This document shows positions 36,558 through 47,807 of a stretch of 64,000 bases of DNA, in pieces. The notes beneath the pieces are model-generated. The model saw only the letters and a list, made by a program, of their open reading frames with translations, ran no database searches and had not been told where the DNA came from. The stretch lies in contig CAWIGD010000037.1 in NCBI GenBank assembly GCA_963835165.1, forward strand, positions 274,348 to 338,347. The letters are read 5' to 3'. Numbering within the stretch: the stretch's first letter is position 1; each line of letters begins with the position of its first letter. The translations under genes were made by a program, and so were the position numbers. The stretch comes from VAZQ01 sp963835165 (GTDB taxonomy: Bacteria; Pseudomonadota; Alphaproteobacteria; Rhizobiales; Xanthobacteraceae).

Positions 36558-36664
36558 ACAAAATGTATATAGTCTTCGTAAGCGCTCCCTGAGGTCCCAC
36601 GGCTAAGCTTGACGCGATCACCCTCATGTCTGGCCTGATGAGTTGATCACGCTTTGCATCGCTA

Positions 36665-37849
36665 GTTGCGTCGAGCGTGTGGCTATCTGTCACTTCCCTC
36701 ATGCCGGTCTCGATATTCGGCGTCTAAGCATTGTACCACTATCGGGCTACCTCTTACGACTTTTCAGGGACTGGATTTGTGGCCGAAGATCCTAAAATTG
36801 GCTATGTCGGCATGCCGAACGGCGAATTCCACCACCTGGTCCCCCCTGTCTACGACGTTTTCACCGATCATAGAGGCGGAAGGGTAGGCGGTCGAGGACA
36901 ATATGCACCTGACAGTGTGGACGTTCTCTGTCTTAGGCGATTTATTCACTTGGGGGGGAGGAGTTCAGGATGAGGGAACCTACCCGAGACTTCTCGCTCA
37001 ACGGCTAGGTTTGACGGTGTTCAATGCGGCGGAGCCGGGCTACGGAGGGGTAGCCATGGCGCTATCAACCTGAGGCCTCGCTACATCGTCGTCGGATTTC
37101 TAAATGAGCAAATGTGGCGCAACTTCTCACCCTGCTCTGCTGGCGGCGTGTTCGTGTGCCTGCCCATGGCCTATCTCGACGGTGACTGGGCGCATCTGGA
37201 AATCAAACCGCCGTTTGACAACGGTCACACCTACGTCAGCTATATTAAGGAGATGTTCCTACCCCGTTCCTTCGGGTGGCGTGATGTTTATTGGTCAGCA
37301 TACCGTGACATCTACATGACGTTCGCGAATTGACCATCGCCAACGCACCCGGGAGCGTTCTGGCCATCGCGGGGTGATGCGCAAAAGTATTTTGACCGCG
37401 CTTACGACGCAAGGTGGCGAGGACACGGTCTCCGCTTTCTCGTTGATCTATTAGTGAAGAAAGCATCCGCGCTTCGCGCGAAACTAGTCTTCCTCTACCT
37501 GCCGAGCGATGTAGCGCTCTCACCACCTCTTCCTGAAGTGGGCGAGGCGATTGCCGATTTGAATAGTCAAGGCACCCTTACCTTTGTGGACACCGGACCG
37601 AAGCTGCGCGAGGCAGCGGCAACTCATGGCATTGACTTTGTTCGCCTCCCGGGAGATGGGCATCCGACCGTTACCGCCAATCAGATCATCGCTGAGTCAA
37701 TTGCTGACGCGATCCCGCGACCCGATATCCCGTCCTTTGCTGGCCGACTTAGGACCGCTCCTTTGACGACTCAAAACGCGAGACCAGATGTCGGCGAAGA
37801 GGGCGATCCTGGGGCAGGTGCGGGCGGCTCTTCGGTTGAAGTTCGTTAG
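36665..37849 (+). pseudogene. SGNH/GDSL hydrolase, inactivated
   Basis: A decayed gene with an N-terminal helix. The nonsense codon TAA at 36725-36727 stands where Glu is expected, just before ALYHYRATSYDFSGTGFVAE. A shift near 36931 leads into the block I motif, which reads GDLFTWGGGV instead of GDSFTWGxG, so the catalytic Ser codon TCA has become TTA. Then follow EGTYPRLLAQRLGLTVFNAA, a shift near 37070, PRYIVVGFLNEQMWRNFSP, a TGA at 37331, and finally the block V motif LPGDGHPTVTANQIIAESI (Asp/His). SGNH proteins in such clusters often de-O-acetylate or transfer acyl groups. This copy is dead by several independent changes. Confidence 0.7.
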
Positions 37850-37855
37850 TCGCGC

Positions 37856-40276
37856 ATGAGGCACGCTGCCCAGGCACCCGAATCGCTCGTTACGTTCTTG
37901 GCGCTTGTGCTGGTCGGTTTCGGGCATGGATCGCAGGGGGCGATCGGTGCGGCGGCTGCGCTGTTGGGAGCCACGCTGTCCATCTGTGTTCTGCCCGGCT
38001 ATTTTCTTGCCGGCGTTTTGGCGCGAATTACGCCCGCGGCCTGGCCGGAACGATGGATGATGGCCGTCGGCTTCAGCCTGTTTCTCATCGAATGCGCCTG
38101 CATCGCCGCCCTAACGCTCCACGTTTCGCTGCATGCCATGGCCTTGGCCATAGCGACCACACTGGTTCCACTCGCAATTTTCAGGTTGTGGAGACCGGCC
38201 AAGACAGAAATCGCATCTGATGCGGCTGGCAGTGATCTGAGGCGCGCCGCACTTACAGCTTGGATCGTTACTGCGGCGCTCGCCTATGCAATCGGCAACC
38301 TCAGCTTGGTGAATCCGGGTGAGAATTTGCTGAATATCGGCATTGCGGATGCGCTGCGCACGGCGTCACGTCCGCAAGACGCTTTTTATGTCAATGACGT
38401 TCATCCTGTGTACCCGTTCCCCGGACTCAACTACGGCTACGCGCTCGTTGCCGACCTCTCCGGGCTGTCGAGCCTCTTTGTATTCGAGAAGATGCGTTTT
38501 TTATGGACGCTCACTGCAACGGCAGCGCTCTTTGTCGGCGTGCGCGCGCTTTCAGGAGCTGTTTCGTATGCCTATATGGCCTTGCTGGGCGGTGCCGTTC
38601 TAATCTTGACCGGTCCGTTCGGTCAGGTTTTGGAGTTCTATTGGGGGCAACTGGCGACGACGAGCCACGTAGTGGACGTCGAGATGAACGTCATTGTGCC
38701 GATCGCCCTTTCCTGCCTGTTCCTTTGGCTCTCGCCGTTCGAACGCAACCACCGCACCCCTGCGGTCCTGTTCGCCTGTATGGCGCTTCTGCTGAGCGCA
38801 ATTCACCAGCGTGAGCTAGTCCAACTTTTGGTCTACGCTGGCTGCGCGCTCCTGGTGCTGCGCGGTCGCAAGCCTTCGATCATGCTCGGGCTGGCGATCC
38901 TCCCTGCGCTCTGCGGCGTGTTTGCCTACCGGGCATGGGCGACGGCCTATGCTCCCAGCGTCGGCTATCTCATGTCCGCAACTACGGCCTTTCTGCTTGA
39001 GGAACTGCATAAGCTTAATGTTGTGACTGCGTTTCGCCCCATGGCGAGTCGCGTCATCTTTTATGACTTCTCGTTCCTATACGGCTTGAATGCTCTCATG
39101 CTCATCGCGACCGGGATTGTGCTTGTTCGACGCCGCTACTTGCCAGCTGTTCAAACCTGCGGCTTGGCCGTTGCAGCCTTTTGTGTTTCGACGTCGTTCG
39201 CCATCGTTGCAATTCCGATCTTATGGGTCACGTATGACGAGCTGTTTTATGTGCCCGTGCGGCACATCATCTTTGTGATGTACTGCTGCTCCTGCATAGC
39301 GTTTGGAGGGCTGCTCAGCAGCGTGCGTGGTGTAAAGCCCGGTCAGCCCCTCGTCTCGTTGGACGGGCTTACGCTTAGATACCATTGGCCTTTCTCTTCA
39401 GGACTGGCCACCGTGCTCGCGGTCGCGGCCGCTGCGGCACTCGCGATGGCGGCCCGAATGCTGGGCCAAGAATGGGGACAGCCTCCCTCGGCTCTCAAGG
39501 GCGGATTGGTACCAGCAGAAATTCTGGTAATCGCGCTTTCTATCTGCGGGTTATCCACTCTCATTCCGTCCAGAACGCGCGCAGAACCGCCGGACGCGGG
39601 CGGGCCAGCGCTCCCACTCATACCGTCTCTCGCTGCGCTGGGCACGCTTGCGCTGTTGACCGTCATGCCCCGTTCATCTCTTCCCGGCATGGTGATTGCC
39701 GGCCCTGTCGGGCTTACGCCCCATCAGGTATTGCGGATCGAATTCAACAGCTACATCCAGGCTGCAGGTGCTCGCGAAGGCGAATGCCACTCGGCAAAGG
39801 CGAAGCTGCTGGGGCGCGAGATTCAATATCAGTCCTGCGTTCCGCCACTGCGGCTCGTTGAATGGCTTGCGGATAACGCACCCCATAACGGTGTGCTGCT
39901 GCTCAATCCGCTCGGAGTTTTTATAAGCACCGGCCTAGTACCGATGCGCGTTGCTGCCCCCCCCAGCTTCCAATACTTTCGGAGCTGGGAGGAGGCATTC
40001 CCGCGGCTGCGGCAGGTCATGGAATGCACGCTCGAGCGGTTTGGCGGCATGCCATTTTTCGCACCTGAAGAAACCCCGGAGCAGCGTTACGCCGACGCTC
40101 GCGCCTTAGGCGCGACACTGGTGCTCGCCGATCCAGCAACCCACGATCTGGCAATGAACGCGGTGCGGGCGCGACCGGACCTGTTTCGGATTCTGCTGGA
40201 CCAGTCAGAGTGGCTATTGCTGGGCTTGCGGCCTGACGGCTCCACTGGTGAAACACCATCTTGCCCGAAGCCGTGA
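37856..40276 (+). CDS. large polytopic membrane protein (GT-C-like) of the polysaccharide region
   Basis: The product has 806 residues with about 13 hydrophobic helices in residues 10-600 (SLVTFLALVLVGFGHGSQGA, WIVTAALAYAIGNLSLV, AYMALLGGAVLILTGPFGQV). A soluble C-terminal part of about 180 residues follows (FNSYIQAAGAREGECHSAKA, VEWLADNAPHNGVLLLNPLG). The overall plan resembles integral membrane GT-C glycosyltransferases, with acidic residues in the first periplasmic loop (FYVNDVHPVYPFPGLNYGYA). It is intact. It begins 7 bp after the dead SGNH gene and its 3' end overlaps a convergent gene by 63 bp. The exact function is unknown. Confidence 0.7.
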   Translation: MRHAAQAPESLVTFLALVLVGFGHGSQGAIGAAAALLGATLSICVLPGYFLAGVLARITPAAWPERWMMAVGFSLFLIECACIAALTLHVSLHAMALAIATTLVPLAIFRLWRPAKTEIASDAAGSDLRRAALTAWIVTAALAYAIGNLSLVNPGENLLNIGIADALRTASRPQDAFYVNDVHPVYPFPGLNYGYALVADLSGLSSLFVFEKMRFLWTLTATAALFVGVRALSGAVSYAYMALLGGAVLILTGPFGQVLEFYWGQLATTSHVVDVEMNVIVPIALSCLFLWLSPFERNHRTPAVLFACMALLLSAIHQRELVQLLVYAGCALLVLRGRKPSIMLGLAILPALCGVFAYRAWATAYAPSVGYLMSATTAFLLEELHKLNVVTAFRPMASRVIFYDFSFLYGLNALMLIATGIVLVRRRYLPAVQTCGLAVAAFCVSTSFAIVAIPILWVTYDELFYVPVRHIIFVMYCCSCIAFGGLLSSVRGVKPGQPLVSLDGLTLRYHWPFSSGLATVLAVAAAAALAMAARMLGQEWGQPPSALKGGLVPAEILVIALSICGLSTLIPSRTRAEPPDAGGPALPLIPSLAALGTLALLTVMPRSSLPGMVIAGPVGLTPHQVLRIEFNSYIQAAGAREGECHSAKAKLLGREIQYQSCVPPLRLVEWLADNAPHNGVLLLNPLGVFISTGLVPMRVAAPPSFQYFRSWEEAFPRLRQVMECTLERFGGMPFFAPEETPEQRYADARALGATLVLADPATHDLAMNAVRARPDLFRILLDQSEWLLLGLRPDGSTGETPSCPKP

Positions 40277-41179
40277 TGATCGGAATGTGTCGTACCGGCG
40301 ATCGTCCTGCTTCAATCCTTCGCAAAATGCGACCAAAGCCGCACCCAGTACGAGCGCAAGCGGATGGGTCGCCGTGCTCAACTTCGGGCGGAGGTGCGCG
40401 AGCAGAAAAGACGACAGCAGGAGCAGGGCCGTAAGCCTGAAGGAATTGCGATCGCCATCCGTGACCGTTCCGTACAGCCGGGGAACTGCTATCGACACTA
40501 GCAAGGCCACGAGAATGAAATACCTGGTTCGAAGGACGCTCGCTACGGCAACCACCGCTGAAAAGAACAACAAAAAGGATGCCTCGAACGGCAGTCGCAC
40601 GATCGTGTGTGCCAAACCGTTGACATTGGCCCCCCACATGAGAGCGGATGCGAGCCACGCAATCCACAAGGGCCCGTGCGGGTCGCCTCGCAACGTGCTA
40701 TCTTCGAGGCCACGCATGCCCGCGATCTCAACAAAGCTCCGATGCGTGGCAAACTGTTTCGCCTCCTGAAGCTATTGCACTGCGTCGGCGTTTCCCAACG
40801 GCTCTTGAGCGAAATAGACAATCCGAAATGCAATCAGCACAGCCGTCCATACGACGCCAATCACCAGAACGAGAAAAACCGGATCTCGCAGTTGTGCGTG
40901 TGACCAGCGTCTGGCGACATGCGCAATGACGGAACGGCAACACCAGATCAATGCCGCGGCTAGAATGCCCGGAGTGAGGGCGAGCAGCCGGGCCGGGACC
41001 CCTGGCCAAACGAAGGTCGCAACAAGAATTGTCAAAGCGACGATGAAAGGCGTCGCCGCGAAGCCGAATGCAAAACGCCCCGCCGCCGGCAAGGGGATAG
41101 CCTTTGGAAGCGTTACGCTCGCCATTCCGAGCCCTAGCGCCAGAAGCAGCAACTCGAGACCGAATAACGCAGTATTCAT
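40214..41179 (-). pseudogene. integral membrane protein, frameshifted and probably truncated
   Basis: From 41179 the frame begins MNTALFGLELLLLALGLGMA and has helices such as TPFIVALTILVATFVW and DPVFLVLVIGVVWTAVLIAF. After a shift near 40775 it continues with ILVALLVSIAVPRLYG and LALVLGAALVAFCEGLKQ. The last 60 bases are antisense to the end of the 806-residue gene and look non-native, so the 3' end was probably lost in a rearrangement. It may have been a Wzy- or GT-C-like partner. It starts 6 bp after the methyltransferase stop. Confidence 0.5.
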
Positions 41180-41185
41180 ATCCGT

Positions 41186-42092
41186 TCAGGGTATCGGAAT
41201 GAACGTCGTTGTGGTCGAACGCGAATCTCCCGCGGTGAGCAGGAAGCAGGCATCCACCCCTGCCCTCTTCCCGCGGTAGCTCGGCATCCCATGTTCGTCG
41301 TATGTCAATTCGAGCAGGAAGCGCCGGCTCGTTTCCGGTGTTCTGCGGTCTTGTATTGCATCGAACCTGTACGGCAATATCTTGGCTTCGTGCATCGATA
41401 CGGCTGCACCTGTGAATACTGCATTGAAGCCAGCGTTCTGCGCGAGCGAAACGAAGTCATGTGGACGGAAAACACGGGCAATGGGGCATTGTTCTCCATC
41501 CGTTGTTTTCCCGAACGCATCCTCCAGCGTGAGGTCCGCGTAGGCGTTTTCGACGATTTGCTTCATGTAGGCAACGAATAAATGCATCCAAACGCTATCA
41601 TGATTGTAGATCATGATGCGCGCCGAACCGTTCGGCTTGAGGATACGTCGAAACTCCCGAATGAATGGGACAGCATCTCGGGCAGATGATGCAGGACTCC
41701 GGAAGAATGGATGTAGTCGACGCTGGCGTCATCGAATGGCAGCTTGTGGAATTCGGATCGAGCTGGATGATTTCGCAGGGACACGGATGGAGGGCCAGCC
41801 GCTCGCGCGCCTGTGCCAGCGACGACGGCGAGACGTCGACCCCGATCAGGCGGCTCGGCTCGGACGAAGTCGCAAATCCGACGAGGTCGTGCCCGGGTCC
41901 GCAGCCGAAATCGAGGAGCCACCTTGCCGTCCTGACTGTCGACCGGCATCAGCTCCGAATAGCCGAAGTACTGGTCGTTTCGCCAGCGGAGATAGGCGAG
42001 CGAGTCTGGCCGCCGACGCAAACCGCTCGTGCGCCGTCACATTGTATTGCGTCCAGTAATCGGCAACGGCCGCGCTCTATCGTTCTTGGCAT
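41186..42092 (-). pseudogene. SAM-dependent methyltransferase, several frameshifts
   Basis: The start region reads ADYWTQYNVTAHERFASAA, then SLAYLRWRNDQYFGYSELMP in a second frame, then motif I LLDFGCGPGHDLVGFATSS and DVSPSSLAQARERLALH in a third. Next come FDDASVDYIHSSGVLHHLPE and, after another shift near 41620, the C-terminal part (ILPYRFDAIQDRRTPETSRR). The order is that of class I methyltransferases (domain 11). At least three single-base shifts (about 42075, 41925, 41620) break it. Homologues in glycan clusters methylate sugars. Confidence 0.65.
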
Positions 42093-42336
42093 GTCAGCTC
42101 CGCTCTCGAGGAGGCGGAGGCAGCCGCGTAGGTGAAGAACAACCATCGTCACTATTCGCGTCGTGCTGTACTCCACGCGCAGGAAATGCGCAAATTGGTA
42201 GCAATAAGACGGCCAGCATAGTCGGAACTCAGGCGAGGACGAACAACAACCAAGCTGGGACGAGAGGTCGGAACTTCTGGCACGCTCACTCACGGGCGAG
42301 AAATTACGCTCCGCAAAAGGCTACTGGTTTTCAGGA

Positions 42337-43384
42337 TCAGGACTGAACTTTGATCGGAGTTCGGGGCGGTCGCGGCGCTTTTGAAATCGGCTTCCGGGCA
42401 CGCGCCTCCACGCCGTTGCCGCCGTAATAGGCCTCGACCGCTTCCATGCCGCAGCGGGTCAAACACTCCCTGATTTCCTCGACCGTGCGCTTGAATTTGT
42501 AACGATCCGTCAGGGCGTCATGGGTATCGAGGGAAGCCCAGGCATAGAGGAGCTTCGGCCCGAGCTGTATGTACGCGTCGTGATAATCGAGCACCGGCGA
42601 GACATTCAGCCATTTCTGCCGCAGCACCGCCCCATGCGGCAATTTGCGGGTCGCCCATAACAAGCGATGGATCGGCCACAGCAGCGCCACCGTCGTCCGA
42701 ATGGCAGCGAGCGAGACTCTGGGCGATGTCCGGATCAGCACGTTGCGCACGGCCTGCCGCGTCCGGGTCATGTCCTCGGCGCTGTAGCGATAATGGTCGA
42801 TCGCCAGCAGGCCCCCGGGCGCGACGTAGGAGCACAGCGTGGCGATGGTCCGGTCCGGGTCGGGAGTGTGCTGGATCACGCCGAGGCAGATCACGACGTC
42901 GAACGACCCCTGCTCCGACCGGCAGATTGCGTGATGTCCGCCTGGCAGACAAAATAGTCGGTGGCCTGCCCGCAATTCTCGCGGTTGGCCTCGACCGCCA
43001 CAGACAGGTCGCAAGCAGAAAACCTTGGCGCCGGCGGCCAGCAAAATCTCGGTGAACCGTCCGGCTCCGCATCCTGCTTCCAGCACGCGTTTGCCCTTGA
43101 CGACCTCCAAGCTTCCACCGAGACAACGCTCAAGTCGGCTCCTGGTGATGTCGGTACCCGTATACGAGTCGAGCTGAGTCCTGCGGAATGCTTTCCACTG
43201 ATGGCCGAAAGCCGCCGCGTAATTCTCTTTCGGCACGAAGCGCGGTATTCCGCCGATGACGGGAAAGCGGCATCCCGATGGGCATTTCAGCGCGGCGGTC
43301 TTCTCGGAAATGTCCTCCCCGGCCGGCTCGGTCACGAGCGGGTTGCCGGTGCTGCGGGCAGATCAAAGCCACTGTCGAACGCAT
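42337..43384 (-). pseudogene. SAM-dependent methyltransferase with N-terminal Trm112-like segment; compensating indels
   Basis: The ATG at 43384 gives MRSTVALICPQH. One shift near 43340 leads to LKCPSGCRFPVIGGIPRFVP, whose paired cysteines form a Trm112p-like zinc knuckle. KRVLEAGCGAGRFTEILLAA is motif I. Between about 42905 and 43020 the main frame is nonsense while another frame gives FACDLSVAVEANRENCGQAT. The main frame then resumes with SFDVVICLGVIQHTPDPDRT and GGLLAIDHYRYSAEDMTR. Two opposite indels thus cancel each other, which is far more likely in raw sequence than in evolution. The enzyme is probably intact in the cell. Confidence 0.75.
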
Positions 43385-43411
43385 GTCTGCTACAACCTCG
43401 TGAGGCTGGCG

Positions 43412-44659
43412 CTATCGGCCGAGCCAGTACAGCGCCACGTCTGACAGCATCATCGGACGCGGCAGGCGGACCAGATTGCGCCGATTGGTCAGCTCGTAGT
43501 AGGCGTTTTCGACTTTGGCGACGTCGCGCGGGAAATTCGCCTGCTCGATCACGATTTTTCGGCCTTCTTCCGCCACGCGCCGGGAGAGCGAGGGGTCCCG
43601 CAACAACCGAAGGACGGCGTCGGCCACTCCATCAGGGGCTTATGTCGGTAAACACGGCGCTTTCGCCGTCCCGGACGATCTCGCCATAGCGATCGAGCCG
43701 ACCGATGACATTCGGCACGCCGCAGGCCATCGCCTCGAGCAGCGTCTGCGGGAGGCCATCGGACTTCGGAATGCCGACGGACACATCGGCCATGCTGTAG
43801 AACAGCGGCATTCGCTCGTGTGCGATCTTGCCGACAAAGGTGACGTTCTGCTGCAGCCCCAGCGCCGCGATGCGGTCGTCCAATTTTGCGCGGTATTCGG
43901 GCGTTGCGCCATATTCGGTCACGACGAGTCTCGCTGTCGGGTTCCTGCTCGACCACCTTCGCCATCGCCTCGACGATGATGTCGACGTTGTAGAACGGCG
44001 AAAGTATTTTCGGGCTGAGGATAACCTTTGCATCGCGCGGAATGCCGAGCTCGGCACGCAATGCGCCGCCGTCCAGCGGTTTGAACACCTCCGGGTCGAC
44101 GCCCCACACGATTCGCATCGCCTTTTCGCCGTAGCCGCCGAGCGAATTGAGGACGCCGATCAGAAAGTTCGATTTTGCCGTGATCAGGTCGGCAGAGCGC
44201 AGCAACTTCTTGGTGAGACGGATGCCGCGAGGCGTCGGGCTACCTTGTTCTTCGTACAGGACATCGCCGCCCATGACGCTGACGACCAGCGGTTTGAAGC
44301 CCAGGACGGCAGCCGACCAGGCCCACGTCGCGTAGGCATAATGCACGTGCACTACGTCCGGATTGGCGCGCTTCACGAGCCGGCGGAAGTCGAGAAGGAG
44401 CCGGACCATGTCGGTCGAGCCCAGAACCTTGCGGCGCAGGAGACGCTCGAGGCTGCGCGCCAGGATCTTGACCCACTCGTCCTGACCGGGAGGTGCTGCC
44501 GGGCACGAGCTCGGTCACCCGTTCCAGTCCCGCCCTGCTCTCGCTCAGCAGGAACACTTCGTGTCCGCGGTCGGCGAAGCAGCGCACGCGGTTCACGACA
44601 TGATTGCTCCCGGACGAGCCAATGGCGAGAATTCGCAAGGGACGGCGCGGCATTCGCAC
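43412..44659 (-). pseudogene. family 4 glycosyltransferase, three frameshifts
   Basis: From the GTG at 44659 the frame reads LRILAIGSSGSNHVVNRVRC. After a shift near 44480 it continues with RRLVKRANPDVVHVHYAYAT, GDVLYEEQGSPTPRGIRLTK and MRIVWGVDPEVFKPLDGG. After a shift near 43930 come VVTEYGATPEYRAKLDDRIA and the GT4 donor-site motif SDGLPQTLLEAMACGVPNVI. A third shift near 43630 gives the last helix region. The GT-B fold is complete. The start lies 2 bp after the asnB stop, so the genes are coupled. Donor sugar unknown. Confidence 0.75.
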
Positions 44660-44661
44660 GC

Positions 44662-46569
44662 TTATCCCGCCTGTCGCAGGGCGGTTCGCCGCCCATCCAT
44701 GACCTCACGCCACCACAGCTCGAGCATCATCAGCACGAACACGCGGTTGCCGATGTCGTCGTTGCCCGACTGATGCTTTTCGACCAGCGAAGTGACGGCC
44801 TTCGGATTGAAGATGCCCCTGCCGCCGAACGCTGTTTGCGCTCAGCAGGTCGTGGACGAGATCCCGAAGCTCATGGCGCAACCAACGGCCGAGCGGCACG
44901 TTGAAACCGTGCTTGGCGCGGTAGATGATGTCTCGCGGCAAGCCGCGAATGCAGCGCGTGCTTGACCAGGAGCTTGCCCTCGCTGCCTTCCATCTTGAGC
45001 CGGGCCGGCAGACTCGAAGGCCCATTCGACCAGATGATGGTCAAGAAACGGCACTCTCGCTTCCAGTCCCGATGCCATGGTCAGCCGGTCAACCTTGGTC
45101 AGCATCTCGCTAACCAGCGTGGACCGCATGTCCGTGTAGAGCTTCCGTGTCAGTTCCTCGTGGCCGTGCGACTCGTCGAAGTAATGTTGCGTGATGTTGT
45201 TGGTCCAGGCGCTCTCGAGGTGCGGCCAGACGTCGGGGTTGACCAATCCGACCAGTTCCTCGTTCTGAAAACACGTGAACGAGCGCAGATAGCGCTCTCC
45301 AGGCAGGATCAGATTCATCCAAGCGCCGCCACAAATCGACACTGGGCGCCACACGCCGGCCGACCGCAGCGGCCATCCGCATCAGGCCGTGCAGCCATTC
45401 GGGCAGGCGATGTGCAACGGGCGGGAAGTCGATGTGCTTCCACGTGTAGCCGCCGAAAACTTCGTCTCCTCCATCGCCGGTCAATACGACCTTCACCTCC
45501 TGGCGGGCGCGCCTTGCAAGAAAATAGAGTGCCAGTCCCGAGGACACCGCAAATGGCTCGTCACAATGCCAGGCGAGCTCGGGCAATGCTTGCGCCGACT
45601 CCGAGCCGAGATCGATTTCGCGATGATTGGTGCCGAATTGATCCGCCACCCGGCGCGCAAACGGTCCTTCGTCGAACGTCTCAAGACCGCGGAACGTCGT
45701 CGAGAAGGTGTACATCCCGGCGCGCGCCGCCGGGTCCATGAAGGAAACGACGGCGCTCGAGTCCACGCCGCCGCTCAGAAACGCGCCGACCGGCACGTCG
45801 GAGACGAGGTGTGAACGGACCGCGGCCCCGAACCGCTCCTCGAATTCGCGCGATGCACTTTCGAGCGAGATCGCCCGCGGAGCGGCGGGAAGAGGTATGC
45901 GCCAGTAGGGTCGCTCCTCGACGCGGCCGCGCTTGACGAGCAGCAGGTGCCCGGGCGAAAGCTTCTTCACGTCCGCGAAGAATCGAGCGCGGGTCCGGGA
46001 TGCTCAGCAGGTGCAGGTAATCGGAAAGCGCCGCATGGTCGATCTCGGTCGGGGTCCTGGGATCGAGCAGCAACGCCTTCATTTCAGAAGCAAATACGAT
46101 GTGCCCAGGTCCGACGTGGTAATACAGCGGCTTGATGCCGATGCGGTCGCGGGCAAGCACGAGCATTTGCCGCCGCGCGTCCCAGATGGCCAGCGCGAAC
46201 ATGCCGGTGAGACGTTCGACGAAGCGCGGTCCCATCTTTTCATAGAGGTGCAGAATGACCTCGGTGTCTGAGCGCGTGCGGAAGACGTACCCCTTCGATT
46301 GAAGCTCGGCACGCAATTCGTGGAAGTTATAGACCTCGCCGTTGTAGACGATGTGAACAGAGCCATCCCGATTGGCCATCGGCTGGTTCGCTTCCGGCGA
46401 CAGATCGAGGATGGATAAGGCGGCGATGCCCGAGACCTACATGTCCGTCCACGTGCAGGCCCTCGGCGTCGGGACCGCGGTGCGCGACTGCGCGCGTCAT
46501 TCGCAAGAGCAGGTCGCGATCGACCGGATGCGATTGGTCGAAATGCACAATGCCAGCCAGTCCACACAT
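44662..46569 (-). pseudogene. asnB: AsnB-family glutamine amidotransferase (second copy), about five frameshifts
   Basis: The start is MCGLAGIVHFDQ (Cys2 nucleophile) with AHRGPDAEG. After a shift near 46430 come IVYNGEVYNFHELRAELQSK and ARDRIGIKPLYYHVGPGHIV. After one near 45985 come LVSDVPVGAFLSGGVDSSAV (PPi loop) and VLTGDGGDEVFGGYTWK. Further shifts near 45325, 45020 and 44820 lie within the C-terminal synthetase domain (TKVDRLTMASGLEARVPFLD, IIYRAKHGFNVPLGRWLRHE). Every catalytic motif survives. It lies 11 bp after a CgeB-like transferase and 2 bp before a GT4 gene, so a glycan-amidating role is more likely than asparagine synthesis. Confidence 0.82.
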
Positions 46570-46580
46570 GGGATCGTCCG

Positions 46581-47784
46581 TCAGAACAGCGTCGCCAGCA
46601 CGCCGGCGACCCGATGAGCATAGGTATGGCCGGACATGACGTGCTCGTAGGCCTGCTCGGCGATGGCACGACGACGACCTTCGTCCTTAAATTCGCGGAC
46701 CGCGTCGTCGACGTTCGACAGGTCGCGCTTCACCGGGAATGTAGTGCTCGCCAGGGCTCAGCACCCCGTTGTATTCGCCTTCGAGAAGGATCTGGCAGGT
46801 CTTGGTGCCGATCGGTTCGAAATGCCGCGATGACACACTCTTGCCCGAGACTCCCCGTTCCACGCCCGCGAAGAAGCGGTCGTAGACCTCTTCGAAGCTC
46901 GCGCTCTGGTTCTCCTGAAGATTGTAATCGCGGGCACGGGTGAGCAGCTTGCCGCGCTCGTTGAGGTAATGAGGTGCCCGATTCGGCACCGATCAGTCCC
47001 TTCGTGCCCCGCAGAAATTTCGCCCATTCGACGCGCGGCAAACGATCGGAGCGGCCTGCGCGGATGTCACAGCGCAACCCGTAGCGAGCCCCTTCCTTTT
47101 CGAAATGCCAGATCAGCCGCGACCGCTCCTGGTCGCCGATGAACGGCCAATAGATGTCGCCGACGAAGCCGATGTCGATGTCGCGCTCCTCGCTGGAGCC
47201 GGCGGCGTATAGGCCTTAGGATTGAGGGCGTGCGGCGTGGACGAGATGCGACCAGCCTCTACGCCCTCGTACAGATATTTCGCCGCTTCGAGCGGGAGCT
47301 GGCTGCAGACGCGTTCCGCCCGCGACCGCCTGAATGAAGGCGATCTTTTCGTCCAGGAGGTCGTATTCATTGCCGATGAACGACGATCATCGGGCATTGC
47401 GCCGCGCCAACGCCGCTGCGGCGCGCGGCATGATCGTCATGTCGTCGCCGATTGCGACGTGCGAGACGACCACGAGATCGTAGCGGCGGATCCGGAGCAA
47501 GGCAGCGGGTCAGGTGGACGAGGTTGTTGATGTTGCAGACTTCCACGTCGAGCCGCGGCGATTGGCAGAACGCGTCCCGCCAGTCGGCGACGTACGACAA
47601 TCGTTCGTAGAAATTGGCCAGATGAGCATAGAGATTGACGATGTATGGGTATCGTTCCAACCAACGACGGAGGCTTGGCGCCGGTCCTAAGGCCGAATAT
47701 CCCGCGCAGGATCGTATCGGTCGTGACCACGGTGCGGCCGAAGCCGTTGGATTCGAGATAAAGCGTTCGAAGTTTTTTGGACAT
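46581..47784 (-). pseudogene. CgeB-like family 1 glycosyltransferase, multiple frameshifts
   Basis: The start at 47784 reads MSKKLRTLYLESNGFGRTVV. Shifts near 47655, 47475, 47400, 47310, 47200 and later join YPYIVNLYAHLANFYERLSY, then IDIGFVGDIYWPFIGDQERS, RVEWAKFLRGTKGLIGAESG, EVYDRFFAGVERGVSGKSVS and HFEPIGTKTCQILLEGEYNG, followed by GVLSPGEHYIPVKRDLSN and an end at 46581. The C-terminal block is the donor-site half of CgeB/GT1-like transferases. The similar gene at 52255-53434 shares this layout. About six shifts in 1.2 kb is the highest density in the window. Confidence 0.65.
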
Positions 47785-47807
47785 TTGATCTTGGTATGCG
47801 CGCGTGA

